64,000 nt of DNA from Marmoricola endophyticus (GTDB taxonomy: Bacteria; Actinomycetota; Actinomycetes; Propionibacteriales; Nocardioidaceae): assembly GCF_014644415.1 (NCBI RefSeq), contig NZ_BMKQ01000001.1, positions 2,865,217 through 2,929,216 of the forward strand. The letters run 5' to 3'. Numbering within the stretch: the first letter of the stretch is position 1; each line of letters begins with the position of its first letter. The notes beneath the pieces were generated by a model, which did no database searches, was not told the origin of the DNA, and saw only the letters and a list, made by a program, of their open reading frames with translations. Position numbers and translations under genes: made by a program. Below, piece after piece: positions 39,875 to 49,853 of this stretch.

Positions 39875-40360
39875 TCAGCCCAGGTCGACGGTGGCGTTGT
39901 CGCCCTCGATCCGCTTGCCGGTGACCTTCGACTTCACGAGGTTCGCCAGCGAGGTGACGGTGCTGCCTCCGGGCGCCGCCCAGTACTCCGCGGTCGCGCC
40001 CTCGACCTCGATCAGCACGTTCTCGGGGTTGTCCGGGCCGCCCTCGAGCCAGGAGGAGGTGAACGAGCTCCACAGCTCCTCCAGCTTCTCGACGTCGTCG
40101 ACGATGCGCGCCGTGCCCGCCACCGAGACCCACGAGCCCTTGTCGTTGTAGGTCACGTTGACGCGCGGGTCGGCCTGCAGCGCTCGTACCTTGTCCGAGG
40201 AGCGTTCCGCGATGAAGCGGATCGTCCCGTCGAACTCGGTCTCCTGGGTCGCCATCGGCTTGCTCACCAGCGCGCCGTCGGGTCCGGCGTACGTCATCAT
40301 CGCCACGCCCGCGCCGCGGATCAGCTCGACCACTCGCTCCTGCTCGCTCTGCTCAGTCAT
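39875..40360 (-). CDS. General-stress-protein-26-like FMN-binding protein
   Basis: A 161-residue pyridoxamine-oxidase-fold protein. [18 protein letters not shown] (about 21-38), [27 protein letters not shown] and AEYWAAPGG are the family landmarks. Such proteins bind flavin and are linked to stress responses. The ATG at 40360 has TAGCGT 7 nt upstream on the minus strand. It is followed by the padC gene 23 bp away. Confidence 0.82.
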   Translation of the reverse strand: MTEQSEQERVVELIRGAGVAMMTYAGPDGALVSKPMATQETEFDGTIRFIAERSSDKVRALQADPRVNVTYNDKGSWVSVAGTARIVDDVEKLEELWSSFTSSWLEGGPDNPENVLIEVEGATAEYWAAPGGSTVTSLANLVKSKVTGKRIEGDNATVDLG

Positions 40361-40367
40361 GGCTCTC

Positions 40368-40373
40368 ACGCTA
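40368..40373 (-). promoter_or_regulatory. Putative leaderless -10 of the stress-protein gene
   Basis: TAGCGT on the minus strand, 7 nt before the ATG at 40360. Confidence 0.5.
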
Positions 40374-40472
40374 GGTGCCGGCGGGAGCGCAGCACCCACC
40401 CGAGCGGGTACGCCCGGTGTGGGGCGCATCCCGCGGAGGTGTGGCCCGGTGGGTGAGGGGTACGTCGGCACC

Positions 40473-41147
40473 ATGAGCCAGGACCCGATTGCCCTGTGGC
40501 GCGGCGTCGTCGTGCGTGTGTGCGACCTCGCGCTGTCGCTGTCCGATCAGGAGGCGCAGCGGTACGTGCCCGCCTGCCCCGACTGGACCGTGCGCGACCT
40601 GCTCGCGCACATGATCGGTCTCGGCGCCGACACCGCCGACGGCAACGAGCCCGACGACCACGACGAGGCGTGGACCCAGGCGCAGGTCGACCGGCGCGCC
40701 GGCGTCCCCCTCGCCGCGCTGGTCGAGGAGTGGCAGGCGCTGGTGCCGCGCCTGAGCGCGTACATGACCGAGCACGGCCCCCGTCCGCTGAACGACGCGG
40801 TGATCCACGAGCAGGACCTTCGAGGCGCCGTGGACCGCCCGGGAGCGCGTGAGACCACCGAGCTGGCGATCGTGCGGGACACGCTGCTCGAGCGGATCGC
40901 GGGACGGGTCGGCGACCTGCCGCCGATCGCGCTGTGCGGCACGGAGCTGGAGTGGGTCTCCCGCGGATCGGTCGAGGACGCGGAGACGGTGCTGGAGGCC
41001 TCGGACTTCGACCTCGCGCGGGCGGCGATGTGCCGTCGTACGCCGGCGGAGCTGCGGGAGTGGACGGTCCGCGGCGACGTGGAGGCGTACCTCGACGCAC
41101 TCGCCCACCTCGGTCCGCTGCCCGAGGCACGTCTCGTCGAACCCTGA
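40473..41147 (+). CDS. Mycothiol-dependent maleylpyruvate-isomerase-family protein
   Basis: A 224-residue DinB-like protein. PDWTVRDLLAHMIGL (about 37-51) with His46 is the metal-binding N-terminal helix; the second His occurs in NDAVIHEQDLRGAV. The family contains mycothiol-dependent maleylpyruvate isomerase and thiol transferases found mainly in actinobacteria. There is a C-terminal MDMPI_C-like domain (LRE WTVRGD region). The substrate is unknown. A strong hairpin follows the stop. Confidence 0.85.
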   Translation: MSQDPIALWRGVVVRVCDLALSLSDQEAQRYVPACPDWTVRDLLAHMIGLGADTADGNEPDDHDEAWTQAQVDRRAGVPLAALVEEWQALVPRLSAYMTEHGPRPLNDAVIHEQDLRGAVDRPGARETTELAIVRDTLLERIAGRVGDLPPIALCGTELEWVSRGSVEDAETVLEASDFDLARAAMCRRTPAELREWTVRGDVEAYLDALAHLGPLPEARLVEP

Positions 41148-41186
41148 CCCGGCGCTCGTGGGTGGCACCCCCACGAGCGCCGGGTC
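41146..41186. terminator. Bidirectional terminator hairpin
   Basis: A perfect 17-bp stem, 41146-41162 with 41170-41186, and a 7-nt loop, starting at the stop of the isomerase-like gene and 8 bp before the stop of the convergent substrate-binding protein gene. Confidence 0.7.
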
Positions 41187-41193
41187 GGCGTCG

Positions 41194-42525
41194 TCAGGAC
41201 TTGTCGGGGATGCCGCTCGAGGGCGGCGCGTCGTCGGCCTGGCCGGAGTCGTCCTCGTCGATGTCGGCGTCACCGACGTCGGTGGTGAGGACCTTCGTGA
41301 CCGGCTCGGACTTTCCGCCCTTCAGGCGCACGATCTGCATCCCCGAGATCCCGAAGTGGCTGTCCTCGCTGTAGCGGAACGGTGCCAGCTGCGGTCCGTC
41401 GGAGTCGGCCATGTCCTCCTCCATCGCCTTGACGAGGCCCTCCCGCGTCGGGTCCGGGCCGGCGTCCTTGAGCGCCTGCACGAACGCGTACGCCTCGGAC
41501 ATGCCGTAGATCCGGTAGTTGGTCAGCTCGCCGTCGCCGCCGTTCTCGTCCCACACCTTCTGCCACAGCTTCACCCAAGGGTTGTCGGCCGCGTCGACGC
41601 CGGGGATGTACTCCGTGGTGAGCACACCGTCGAGCGCCGAGTTCGTGCCCTTGACCGCGCCCTCGGAGAAGCGGGAGAGCAGCGAGCCGACCAGGGCCGG
41701 GTCGGAGCCGATGTTGGAGTAGAACCACTGCGGCGTGAAGTTCAGCTTCTGGGCGGTGAGCTGCGTGAGCGCGGTGTACGACGGGGTGTTGAACGACAGC
41801 ACCAGGTCGGCGCCCTTGGAGGCCAGCGAGCTGACCTGCGGCGCGACGTCGGTGTTGCCCGAGGTGTAGCGCGCGGTCGCGACGATCTGGTCGTCGAGGT
41901 ACTGCCGCACGCCCTTCTCGGAGTCGCGCCCGAGGTCGTCGTCCTGCAGGAACAGACCCACCTTCGCGTCGGGCATGTTCTCCTTCACCCACTGCCCGAT
42001 GATCTTGCCCTCGATCTCGTAGTCGGGCTGCCAGCCGAAGGTGTACGGGTGCTCGTCCGGGTCGTCGCCCCACGCGAGCGCTCCTGAGGAGACGAAGAGG
42101 TCCGGGACCTTCTGCTGGTTGAGGAAGTCGACGACCGCGCTGTGGGTCGGGGTCCCGAGGCCGCCGACCATGGCGAAGATGTTGTCCTTGAGCACCAGCT
42201 CGTTGGTCACGCTGCTGGTGTTGGTCGGGTTGTAGCCGTCGTCGCGGTACGTGTAGTCGATCTTCCGGCCGTCGACGCCACCGTTCGCGTTGACGTAGTC
42301 GAAGTACGCCTTGGCGCCCGTCGGGATCTCGCTGTAGCCGGGGGCGGCCACCCCGGTCAGCGGGAAGTGCGCGCCGACCTTGATCGTGCTGTCGGTGATC
42401 CCCGGGTCGCTGGACCCGCCGCCGTCGGAGGGGCGCGAGCCGCCGCACCCGGCCAGCAGGGCGCCGACCGCGGTCACCGCCACGGCTGTGGTGGCCACCT
42501 TCGGCCATCCGGTCATCGATCTCAT
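41194..42525 (-). CDS. Branched-chain-amino-acid-type ABC transporter substrate-binding lipoprotein
   Basis: A 443-residue lipoprotein. Signal ends at the lipobox LLAGC (Cys27); the mature part opens ITDSTIKVGAHFPLTG and runs through the two lobes of the periplasmic-binding fold type I (Leu/Ile/Val-binding family). It would capture the solute outside the membrane. Its ATG overlaps the end of the permease gene upstream, so it is the last gene of the five-gene operon. It has a 20-residue acidic C-terminal tail. The ligand (branched amino acids, urea, amides) cannot be read from sequence. Confidence 0.9.
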   Translation of the reverse strand: MRSMTGWPKVATTAVAVTAVGALLAGCGGSRPSDGGGSSDPGITDSTIKVGAHFPLTGVAAPGYSEIPTGAKAYFDYVNANGGVDGRKIDYTYRDDGYNPTNTSSVTNELVLKDNIFAMVGGLGTPTHSAVVDFLNQQKVPDLFVSSGALAWGDDPDEHPYTFGWQPDYEIEGKIIGQWVKENMPDAKVGLFLQDDDLGRDSEKGVRQYLDDQIVATARYTSGNTDVAPQVSSLASKGADLVLSFNTPSYTALTQLTAQKLNFTPQWFYSNIGSDPALVGSLLSRFSEGAVKGTNSALDGVLTTEYIPGVDAADNPWVKLWQKVWDENGGDGELTNYRIYGMSEAYAFVQALKDAGPDPTREGLVKAMEEDMADSDGPQLAPFRYSEDSHFGISGMQIVRLKGGKSEPVTKVLTTDVGDADIDEDDSGQADDAPPSSGIPDKS

Positions 42526-43643
42526 CTGCTCATCTCCCCTTGCTGGACGGTGCTTTCGGTGGTCTGGGGGGGCGGCCGCTCGGCCCGGGCCGTACGACGC
42601 GCGCGCAGCGCGCGGACCGCGCCCGCGATGCCCGTGGGGGCGAGCAGGATGACCGCGATCATCACGGCGCCGTACACCAGCGGCGCCAGCTCGGCGGCCC
42701 GCGTCTGGTCCAGGCCGAGGCTCTCGCCGACGTTCGTGGCCAGCTGGGGCAGGTAGCTGAGCAGCCCCGCGCCGATCAGCGCGCCCCACAGGCTGCCCAG
42801 GCCTCCGAGCACGACCGCGGTGAGCAGGGTCAGGCTCAGCGTGAGGGTGTAGCCGCCGGGTGCGGTGAGGCGTACGACCAGCGCCATCACGGCTCCCGCG
42901 AGGCCGGCGCAGGCGGTGCTCACCACGAAGGCCGAGACCCGGGCGCGACCCAGGTGGATGCCGGCCACCTCCGCCGCGACGTCGTCGTCGCGCACGGCCC
43001 GCCACCGGCGTCCGACCCGGCTGCGCGACAGGTTCGCCAGCAGCACGAACGTGACGATCAGGCAGACCCACACCACGTACGACAGGTAGCGGCTCGGCGT
43101 GAGGTCGCGCCCGGTGAAGAAGTAGTCGAGGTCCAGCAGCCACACCGGCACCGGTGGCGCGACGACCCCCAGCCCCTGCTCGCCTCCGAGGGTGTCGCTG
43201 AAGTGCAGGGCGATGCCGGGCACGCCGACGGCCAGCGCCAGGGTCGCGCCGGCGATGTACGGGCCGTGCAGGCGGGCCGCCGCGGCGCCGATCAGCGCGC
43301 CGGCGAGGACCGTCACCAGGGTCGCCACCACCAGCACCCCGAGCAGCGGCACCACCGGGGAGCCGTCGTCGAGGAACAGCGCCGTGGTGTAGGCGCCGAT
43401 CGCCATGAAGGCGCCGTGGCCGAGCGAGAGCTGACCGTTGAGCCCGGTGAGCACGGTCAGCCCGCCCGCGGCGATGCCGAGGTAGCCGAAGGCGGCGAAC
43501 TGCAGGTTGCGGAAGTCGGAGGCGGCCTCGACGTACACGATCACGGCCAGCAGGCCGAGGAGCGCCAGCAGCAGGTGCCGGCTGCCGGTGCCGGACCAGA
43601 CCCGCCGCCAGGCGCGTACGGGCAGGGCGGACGACGTCGCCAT
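42522..43643 (-). CDS. Branched-chain-amino-acid-type ABC permease, LivM-like
   Basis: A 373-residue membrane permease with about ten hydrophobic segments. GLNGQLSLGHGAFMAIGAY (about 68-86) is the LivM/LivH signature; the cytoplasmic EAA-like loop GRRWRAVRDDDVAAEVAG with Arg-rich stretch follows. It overlaps both neighbours by 1-4 bp. It forms the membrane channel with the LivH-like protein. Confidence 0.9.
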   Translation of the reverse strand: MATSSALPVRAWRRVWSGTGSRHLLLALLGLLAVIVYVEAASDFRNLQFAAFGYLGIAAGGLTVLTGLNGQLSLGHGAFMAIGAYTTALFLDDGSPVVPLLGVLVVATLVTVLAGALIGAAAARLHGPYIAGATLALAVGVPGIALHFSDTLGGEQGLGVVAPPVPVWLLDLDYFFTGRDLTPSRYLSYVVWVCLIVTFVLLANLSRSRVGRRWRAVRDDDVAAEVAGIHLGRARVSAFVVSTACAGLAGAVMALVVRLTAPGGYTLTLSLTLLTAVVLGGLGSLWGALIGAGLLSYLPQLATNVGESLGLDQTRAAELAPLVYGAVMIAVILLAPTGIAGAVRALRARRTARAERPPPQTTESTVQQGEMSR

Positions 43644-44521
43644 CAGACCCGCCTCGCCGACGCCGAGGAGAACAGCCCGCCGGGGCGCAGCGTGAGCACC
43701 AGCATGAGGATCACCAAGGAGGCCAGCGTCACCAGCTGGGCGCCGAGGTAGCCGCTGACGTAGCTCAGCGCGAGCCCGAGCAGCAGGCCGCCGACGACGG
43801 CGCCGACGGGGCTGTCCAGCCCGCCGAGCACCGCGGCGACGAAGCCGAAGACCACCACCGAGTCCATGTACGACGGGTAGACCAGCGAGCCGCCCGCGAT
43901 CAGCAGCCCGGCCAGCGAGCCGACGACCGCGGCGAGCGCCCAGCCGATCGTCAGCATCCGGCCGACCGGCACCCCGAGCAGCCGGGACACCTCGGGGTTG
44001 AAGGCCGCTGCCCGCATCCGCAGGCCGAGGTCGGTGAACCGGAAGAGCGCCGCCAGCGCCGCCATCACCACCAGGACGATGACGATCGTGAAGATCCCGA
44101 AGCCGGTGAGCGCGACGTTGAGGTCGCCGACCCGGAAGCCGGAGAGCCCGAACGGCGCCGGGAAGGACTGGTAGTCGTTGCCGAAAACCAGGCCCGCCAC
44201 GGCGTGCAGCACGATGAACAGGCCGAGGGTGAGGATCACGGCGTTGATCTCGGCCTTGCCCTCGACGGGACGTACGAGCACCCGCTCGACCACGGCGCCG
44301 AGCACCAGCCCGGAGACCAGGGCGACCAGGAAGCCGACCCAGTACGGCGCGCCGGCGTCGATCACCTGCAGTGCGACCAGCGTGGTCACCATCGCCATCG
44401 GCGCCTGGGCGAAGTTGACGATCCGGGTGGACCGCCAGATCAGCACCAGCGCGAGCGCGAAGGCGGCGTACACCATCCCGAGCGTGAGCCCGGTCAGCGT
44501 CGTGGACAGCAGCTGTTGCAC
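43643..44521 (-). CDS. Branched-chain-amino-acid-type ABC permease, LivH-like
   Basis: A 292-residue permease with eight or so hydrophobic segments. LTLGMVYAAFALALVLIWRSTRIVNFAQAPMAM (about 12-45) is the LivH N-terminal signature; AVLGGLDSPVGAVVGGLLLGL is near the end. Its last base overlaps the first of the LivM-like gene. Third gene of the operon; the second permease subunit. Confidence 0.9.
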   Translation of the reverse strand: MQQLLSTTLTGLTLGMVYAAFALALVLIWRSTRIVNFAQAPMAMVTTLVALQVIDAGAPYWVGFLVALVSGLVLGAVVERVLVRPVEGKAEINAVILTLGLFIVLHAVAGLVFGNDYQSFPAPFGLSGFRVGDLNVALTGFGIFTIVIVLVVMAALAALFRFTDLGLRMRAAAFNPEVSRLLGVPVGRMLTIGWALAAVVGSLAGLLIAGGSLVYPSYMDSVVVFGFVAAVLGGLDSPVGAVVGGLLLGLALSYVSGYLGAQLVTLASLVILMLVLTLRPGGLFSSASARRV

Positions 44522-44533
44522 GTGTCGTGCCTC

Positions 44534-45276
44534 CTAGAACCCGAGGTAGGCGTGTCGGAGCTGGTCGTCGCCGGCCAGCGTCGCGGCGGACTCGTCGGCG
44601 ACGACCCGACCGAGGCTGAGCACCACGCCCCGGTCGGCGACCGAGAGGGCGCTGCGGGCGTTCTGCTCGACGAGCAGCACCGTGAGGCCCTCGTCGCGGG
44701 CCAGGCCGCCGAGCAGGTCCAGGATCTGGGCGACGATCCGCGGTGCGAGCCCGAGGGACGGCTCGTCGAGCAGCAGCACGGTCGGTGACGCCATCAGGGC
44801 GCGGCCGATCACCAGCATCTGCCGCTCGCCGCCCGAGAGCTGGTGGGCCACGCCGTGGCGCCGCTCGCCGAGGACCTGGAAGAGGTCGAAGACGCGCTCG
44901 AGGGGGACCGGCTCCGTCCCGGTACGACGACCCAGCCCGCCGAGCCGGAGGTTCTCCTCCACGGTCATCTCGGTGATCACGCCGCGCCCCTCGGGGACGT
45001 GGGCGAGGCCGAGGCCGGGCATCCGCTCCGCGGGGGTGCGCGAGAGGTCGTGGCTGCCGAGCGCGACGGTGCCGGAGGTGGCCGGGACCAGCCCGGAGAT
45101 CGTGCGCAGCAGGGTGGTCTTGCCGGCGCCGTTGGCACCCAGCACCGCGGTGATCCGCCCGGACGGCACCGCGAAGGAGACGTCGTCGAGCGCGCGGACG
45201 GCGCCGTACGTCGTGGTGAGGCCGCGGATGTCCAGCGCGGTGCCGGTCTCGCGACCGTCGGTGCTCACGGCGGCGC

Positions 45277-45280
<4 letters not shown>
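44534..45280 (-). CDS. ABC transporter ATPase, LivF-like
   Basis: A 248-residue ABC ATPase. Walker A GANGAGKTT (about 46-54), LSGGERQM signature, LLLDEPSLGLAP Walker B; the LivF-type motif EGRGVITEMTVEENL is clear. The GTG start overlaps the LivG-like stop (GTGA), so coupled. The long upstream frame is a shadow of the LivG gene. It drives uptake with the LivG-like partner. Confidence 0.9.
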
Positions 45281-46071
<791 letters not shown>

Positions 46072-46243
46072 CGGGCCTCCCCGGGGGTCGTGGGTGTCCG
46101 GGCGAGCCCGGTGTGACGTGCACCACTATCGCAACCACCCTTCGGGGTCGGTATGGGCGCAGCGCACAAAGAAGTCCGGGCGCCGCACCCTTTTCGCTGC
46201 CGATCCCTGGTGCCGGTTGTGCTGGCGGTGGGACAGTCCCGTT

Positions 46244-47470
46244 GTGCAGTCCACCCCAGACGACGCCGAGCCCGGCCCGGAGAGCGGTCCGGAGAGCGCC
46301 GACCGGGTGAGCGGGATGCGCCGCGCCTGGGCAGGGCTGCGGGGCAGGGTCGACGCGATCGGCGACGACATCGCACTGACGATGATCGGCAACCACCCGG
46401 CGGCGTACGACCGGCTCGCGCCCGACATCATCGCCGACATCCGCCGCAGCACCCGCGAGCACATCCGGCTCGGGGTGGCCGGTCAGTCGGGCGTCCCCGG
46501 AGCCTCGGAGGAGGCGGTCGACCTGTGGCGCGAGACCGGGCGGCGCCGGGCTCGGCAGGGTGTACCGATGGAGATGGTGATCAACGCCTACACGCTCGGC
46601 ACCCGCACGCTGTGGCAGGCGCTGATGGACTCCGCGCCCGCCGGGCCGGGCGTCGACGACCGGGCGCTCATCGACGCCGGTCAGGCGCTGTGGGCGTCCC
46701 TGGACCCGCAGACCGCGATCATGGTCGAGGCGTACCGACAGGAGAGCGCCCGGATCGAGCGGCAGGACCTCCAGCGCCACCAGAGCGTGCTCGACGGCCT
46801 CGTCGCCGGACGCGGGGCCGACGACGACTTCGCCGCCTCGGCCCGCGACGACCTCGGCATCGTCGCGGAGGCGGCGGTCGCCTGCGTCGTCGCGCCGTAC
46901 GACGGGGACCCGAACCCGCCCGTGACCGCCGAGCACCGGCTGGCGCGCGAGGGCGTGGTGGCTCACTGGCACGTACGCGGCGAGCTGTACTTCGGGCTGG
47001 TCGCCCACCGCGGCACGCCGGCCGACCTGGCCGCGCTGCTCGAGCCGCACGCCACCGGCCGGGTCGGCGTGGCCGAGTCCGTCAAGGGGATCCGCGGGTT
47101 CGCCGTCGCGTTCGCGCTGGCGGCGCGCACCGCGCAGAGCCTGCCGCGGGGGCAGGCGCGGGTCGCCCTGGCCACCGAGCGTCTCCCCGAGCTCCTCCTC
47201 GCCGCCAGTCCCGAGGTCACCGGGCTGGTCGTCGCCGAGTCGGTCGGGCCGCTCCTGGCCATGCCGGCACCGCAGTCCGAGGTGCTGCTGACGACGTTGG
47301 GGGCGGTGCTCGGCTGCGACGGGTCACCCACCCGGGCGGCGGCGCAGCTCTTCTGCCACCGCAACACGGTCATCTACCGGATCAAGCAGATCGAGGAGCT
47401 CACCGGCCGGTCGCTGACGGACCCCGGCGACAAGCTGCTGCTCACGCTCGGGCTGCTCGCGCCCCGCTGA
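46244..47470 (+). CDS. PucR-family transcriptional regulator
   Basis: A 408-residue regulator with C-terminal helix-turn-helix (GSPTRAAAQLFCHRNTVIYRIKQIEELTG, near 345-390), the PucR/CdaR type, and an N-terminal sensor region. It is divergent from the LivGFHMK-like operon across 172 bp, so it probably controls it in response to the transported nutrient. The GTG at 46244 has GACAGT 6 nt upstream and no ribosome site; a downstream GTG at 46307 is an alternative. The inducer is unknown. Confidence 0.85.
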   Translation: MQSTPDDAEPGPESGPESADRVSGMRRAWAGLRGRVDAIGDDIALTMIGNHPAAYDRLAPDIIADIRRSTREHIRLGVAGQSGVPGASEEAVDLWRETGRRRARQGVPMEMVINAYTLGTRTLWQALMDSAPAGPGVDDRALIDAGQALWASLDPQTAIMVEAYRQESARIERQDLQRHQSVLDGLVAGRGADDDFAASARDDLGIVAEAAVACVVAPYDGDPNPPVTAEHRLAREGVVAHWHVRGELYFGLVAHRGTPADLAALLEPHATGRVGVAESVKGIRGFAVAFALAARTAQSLPRGQARVALATERLPELLLAASPEVTGLVVAESVGPLLAMPAPQSEVLLTTLGAVLGCDGSPTRAAAQLFCHRNTVIYRIKQIEELTGRSLTDPGDKLLLTLGLLAPR

Positions 47471-47486
47471 CCCGGCCGTCCACTCC

Positions 47487-48140
47487 TCAGGCCGGGTTGC
47501 CGAGGTTGACCTGGCGACGCGGGCGCCCGCCGGCCTCGATCAGGTCGACCACCCCGAGGGCGTAGTCCTCGGCGGAGATGACCCCTCCGGTGGTCGGCTC
47601 GACGGCGACCTCGTCGCCGAGCTCGTAGCGGCCCAGGATCGCGGTGGGTGCGTGGGCGCCGAAGCCGAGCGGTGGGCTGACGAAGAGCCAGTCGAGACTC
47701 TCCGGCGTCGCGGGCAGGTCCTCGAGCACCAGCGCGGCGCCGGCCAGGACCTCCTCGCGGATCGCCTCCGGCACCTCGCTGACGTCGCTCACGAAGCGGT
47801 CGGCGCCGGGCGCGGGCCGCAACGAGGTGTAGCCGCCCACCACGACGAGGCGGGCCCCGGCCGCGTCGGCGAGGCCGGCGAGGGTGCGGTTGACCTCGCG
47901 GAACGTGGCGGCGAGCGGTCCGCGCGGGGCGAGGGCGGCGACGACGACGTCGGCTCCCTCGACGACCGAGGCCAGCGTCTCGCGATTGGTGGCGTCGCCC
48001 TGGACGTACGTCACGCCGGCCACCGGGGTGCTCGGTGTGGTCCGGCTCAGCCCGGTCACCTGGTGACCGCGGGCCGCGGCCTGCGCAGCGATCGCCGATC
48101 CGGCGTACCCGGTTGCGCCGATGACGGTGAGGCGAGACAT
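47487..48140 (-). CDS. NAD(P)-binding oxidoreductase, atypical SDR
   Basis: A 217-residue NmrA/atypical SDR-like protein. MSRLTVIGATGYAGSAIAAQA (GATGYAG, residues 8-14) is the dinucleotide site; GADVVVAALAPRGPLAATFREVN and ARLVVVGGYTSL resemble the YwnB/flavin-reductase group. It is divergent from a HxlR-type regulator, an arrangement known for redox-responsive pairs. Substrate unknown. Confidence 0.85.
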   Translation of the reverse strand: MSRLTVIGATGYAGSAIAAQAAARGHQVTGLSRTTPSTPVAGVTYVQGDATNRETLASVVEGADVVVAALAPRGPLAATFREVNRTLAGLADAAGARLVVVGGYTSLRPAPGADRFVSDVSEVPEAIREEVLAGAALVLEDLPATPESLDWLFVSPPLGFGAHAPTAILGRYELGDEVAVEPTTGGVISAEDYALGVVDLIEAGGRPRRQVNLGNPA

Positions 48141-48185
48141 GGGTGTTCCTCCTGTGCATGGGGGTGGTGACGGATCGTCACCAGC

Positions 48186-48238
48186 GGTTACCGTACGAGT
48201 CCTGGTATCCGTTGGGAAGTAGGCACTTTGTGGTAACC
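48186..48238. promoter_or_regulatory. Nested inverted repeats at the HxlR/oxidoreductase promoter
   Basis: GGTTACC (48186-48192) and GGTAACC (48232-48238) form an outer inverted repeat; AAGT-AGGC-ACTT (48217-48228) is an inner one of the form bound by HxlR-type repressors. The second arm overlaps the proposed HxlR start. Confidence 0.5.
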
Positions 48239-48616
48239 ATCTCCGACGTCCGGGCGGCAGGCCTCCTGGGCGACCCGTACCGGGCGGACTGCCCCACCCG
48301 TCGCATCCTCGACCGCATCGGCGACCGGTGGACAGTGCTCGTCGTGGTCGCCCTCGCCGACGCCGAGCTGCGCTTCTCCGAGCTGCGCCGCCGGGTCGAG
48401 GGCGTCTCGCAGAAGATGCTGACCCAGACCCTGCGCGGCCTCGAGCGGGACGGGCTGGTGCGTCGGACGGTCCACCCCGAGGTGCCGGTACGCGTGGAGT
48501 ACGACCTCACCGAGGCGGGTCGCACCCTGCTGGTCCCGCTGCAGGCGCTCCAGGAGTGGTCGGTCGAGCACCTGGGTGAGGTCACGGCGTCGCAGGAGGA
48601 GTACGACCGAGCCTGA
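48230..48616 (+). CDS. HxlR-family transcriptional regulator
   Basis: A 128-residue winged-helix protein. YRADCPTRRILDRIGDRWTVLVVVAL with Cys21 is the HxlR N-terminal motif; FSELRRRVEGVSQKMLTQTLRGLERDGLVRR is the DNA-reading helix and wing. A lone conserved Cys near the N-terminus suggests redox sensing, as in YodB/QorR. The GTG at 48230 is chosen; upstream starts (48143, 48158) are open but would lengthen it without homologous-looking sequence. It faces the oxidoreductase gene and probably represses it. Confidence 0.85.
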   Translation: MVTISDVRAAGLLGDPYRADCPTRRILDRIGDRWTVLVVVALADAELRFSELRRRVEGVSQKMLTQTLRGLERDGLVRRTVHPEVPVRVEYDLTEAGRTLLVPLQALQEWSVEHLGEVTASQEEYDRA

Positions 48617-48629
48617 CGCCGCCGCCGGG

Positions 48630-49844
48630 TCAGGTGTGCGAGCGGATCTCGTTCTTCGCCAGCGAGTTCAGGTGCACCTCGTCGGGGCCGTCGGCGAAGC
48701 GCAGCGTGCGGATGCCCGCGAACATCCTGGCCAGCGGGAAGTCCTGCGACAGTCCGCCGCCACCGTGCACCTGCATCGCCCGGTCGAGGATCTCCTGCAC
48801 GATCCGCGGCGTCGCGATCTTGATCGCCTGGATCTCCGAGTGCGCCGCCTTGTTGCCGGCCGTGTCCATCAGCCAGGCCGTCTTGAGCACCAGCAGCCGC
48901 AGCTGCTCGACGGCGACCCGCGCCTCGCCGATCCAGGTGCGGATGACGCCCTGGTCCGAGAGCGGCTTGCCGAACGCCTCGCGCGAGGCGGCCCGCTGGC
49001 ACATCAGCTCGATCGCCCGCTCGGCCACGCCGATGCTGCGCATGCAGTGGTGGATCCGGCCGGGCCCGAGCCGGGCCTGGGCGATGGCGAACCCGCCGCC
49101 CTCCTCGCCGATCACGTTGCTCACCGGCACGCGTACGTCGGTGAAACGCAGCTCGGCGTGCCCGCCGTGGTCGTGGTCGTCGTAGCCGAGGACGTGCATG
49201 CCGCGCACCACCTCCACGCCCGCGGTGTCGCGCGGCACGAGCACCTGGCTCTGCTGACGGTGCCGAGCGGCGTCGGGGTCGGTCTTGCCCATCACGATGA
49301 AGATCTTCGCGTCGGGGTTCATCGCGCCGGTGATCCACCACTTGCGGCCGTTGATGACGTACTCGTCGCCGTCGCGCTCGATCCGCGTCTCGATGTTGGT
49401 GGCGTCGGAGGAGGCGACGTCCGGCTCGGTCATCGCGAACGACGAGCGGATCTCACCCGAGAGCAGCGGCGCGAGCCACTGCTCCTTCTGCTCCGGGGTG
49501 CCGAAGTCGTGCAGCACCTCCATGTTGCCGGTGTCCGGCGCGGCGCAGTTCAGCGCGGCCGGTGCGAGCCCGCCCGAGCGGCCGGTGATCTCGGCGAGCG
49601 GGGCGTACTGGAGGTTGGTCAGGCCCGCGCCCTCCTCGCCGGGCAGGAAGAGGTTCCACAGACCCTGCTTCTTCGCCTCCGCGCGCAGCTCGACGAGGAC
49701 CGGCGTCGCGGTGAACTGCCAGGGGTCGTCCAGGGCGTCGACCTGGTCGTAGAAGAGCTGCTCGTTGGGGTAGACGTGCTCGTCCATGAACGCCTCGAGC
49801 TGTGCTGTCAGCTCGAGGGTGCGGGCGTCGGGGGCGAAGTCCAT
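48630..49844 (-). CDS. Acyl-CoA dehydrogenase
   Basis: A 404-residue FAD acyl-CoA dehydrogenase. [17 protein letters not shown] (about 130-146), GRKWWITGA and a C-terminal [34 protein letters not shown] with the catalytic acid region mark it. It is the last gene of a four-gene unit with two SDRs and a phosphotransferase-like protein; a 9-bp gap separates it from the phosphotransferase. Such sets process unusual acyl chains (ACAD10/11-type). Confidence 0.92.
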   Translation of the reverse strand: MDFAPDARTLELTAQLEAFMDEHVYPNEQLFYDQVDALDDPWQFTATPVLVELRAEAKKQGLWNLFLPGEEGAGLTNLQYAPLAEITGRSGGLAPAALNCAAPDTGNMEVLHDFGTPEQKEQWLAPLLSGEIRSSFAMTEPDVASSDATNIETRIERDGDEYVINGRKWWITGAMNPDAKIFIVMGKTDPDAARHRQQSQVLVPRDTAGVEVVRGMHVLGYDDHDHGGHAELRFTDVRVPVSNVIGEEGGGFAIAQARLGPGRIHHCMRSIGVAERAIELMCQRAASREAFGKPLSDQGVIRTWIGEARVAVEQLRLLVLKTAWLMDTAGNKAAHSEIQAIKIATPRIVQEILDRAMQVHGGGGLSQDFPLARMFAGIRTLRFADGPDEVHLNSLAKNEIRSHT

Positions 49845-49853
49845 GGTGTCCTC

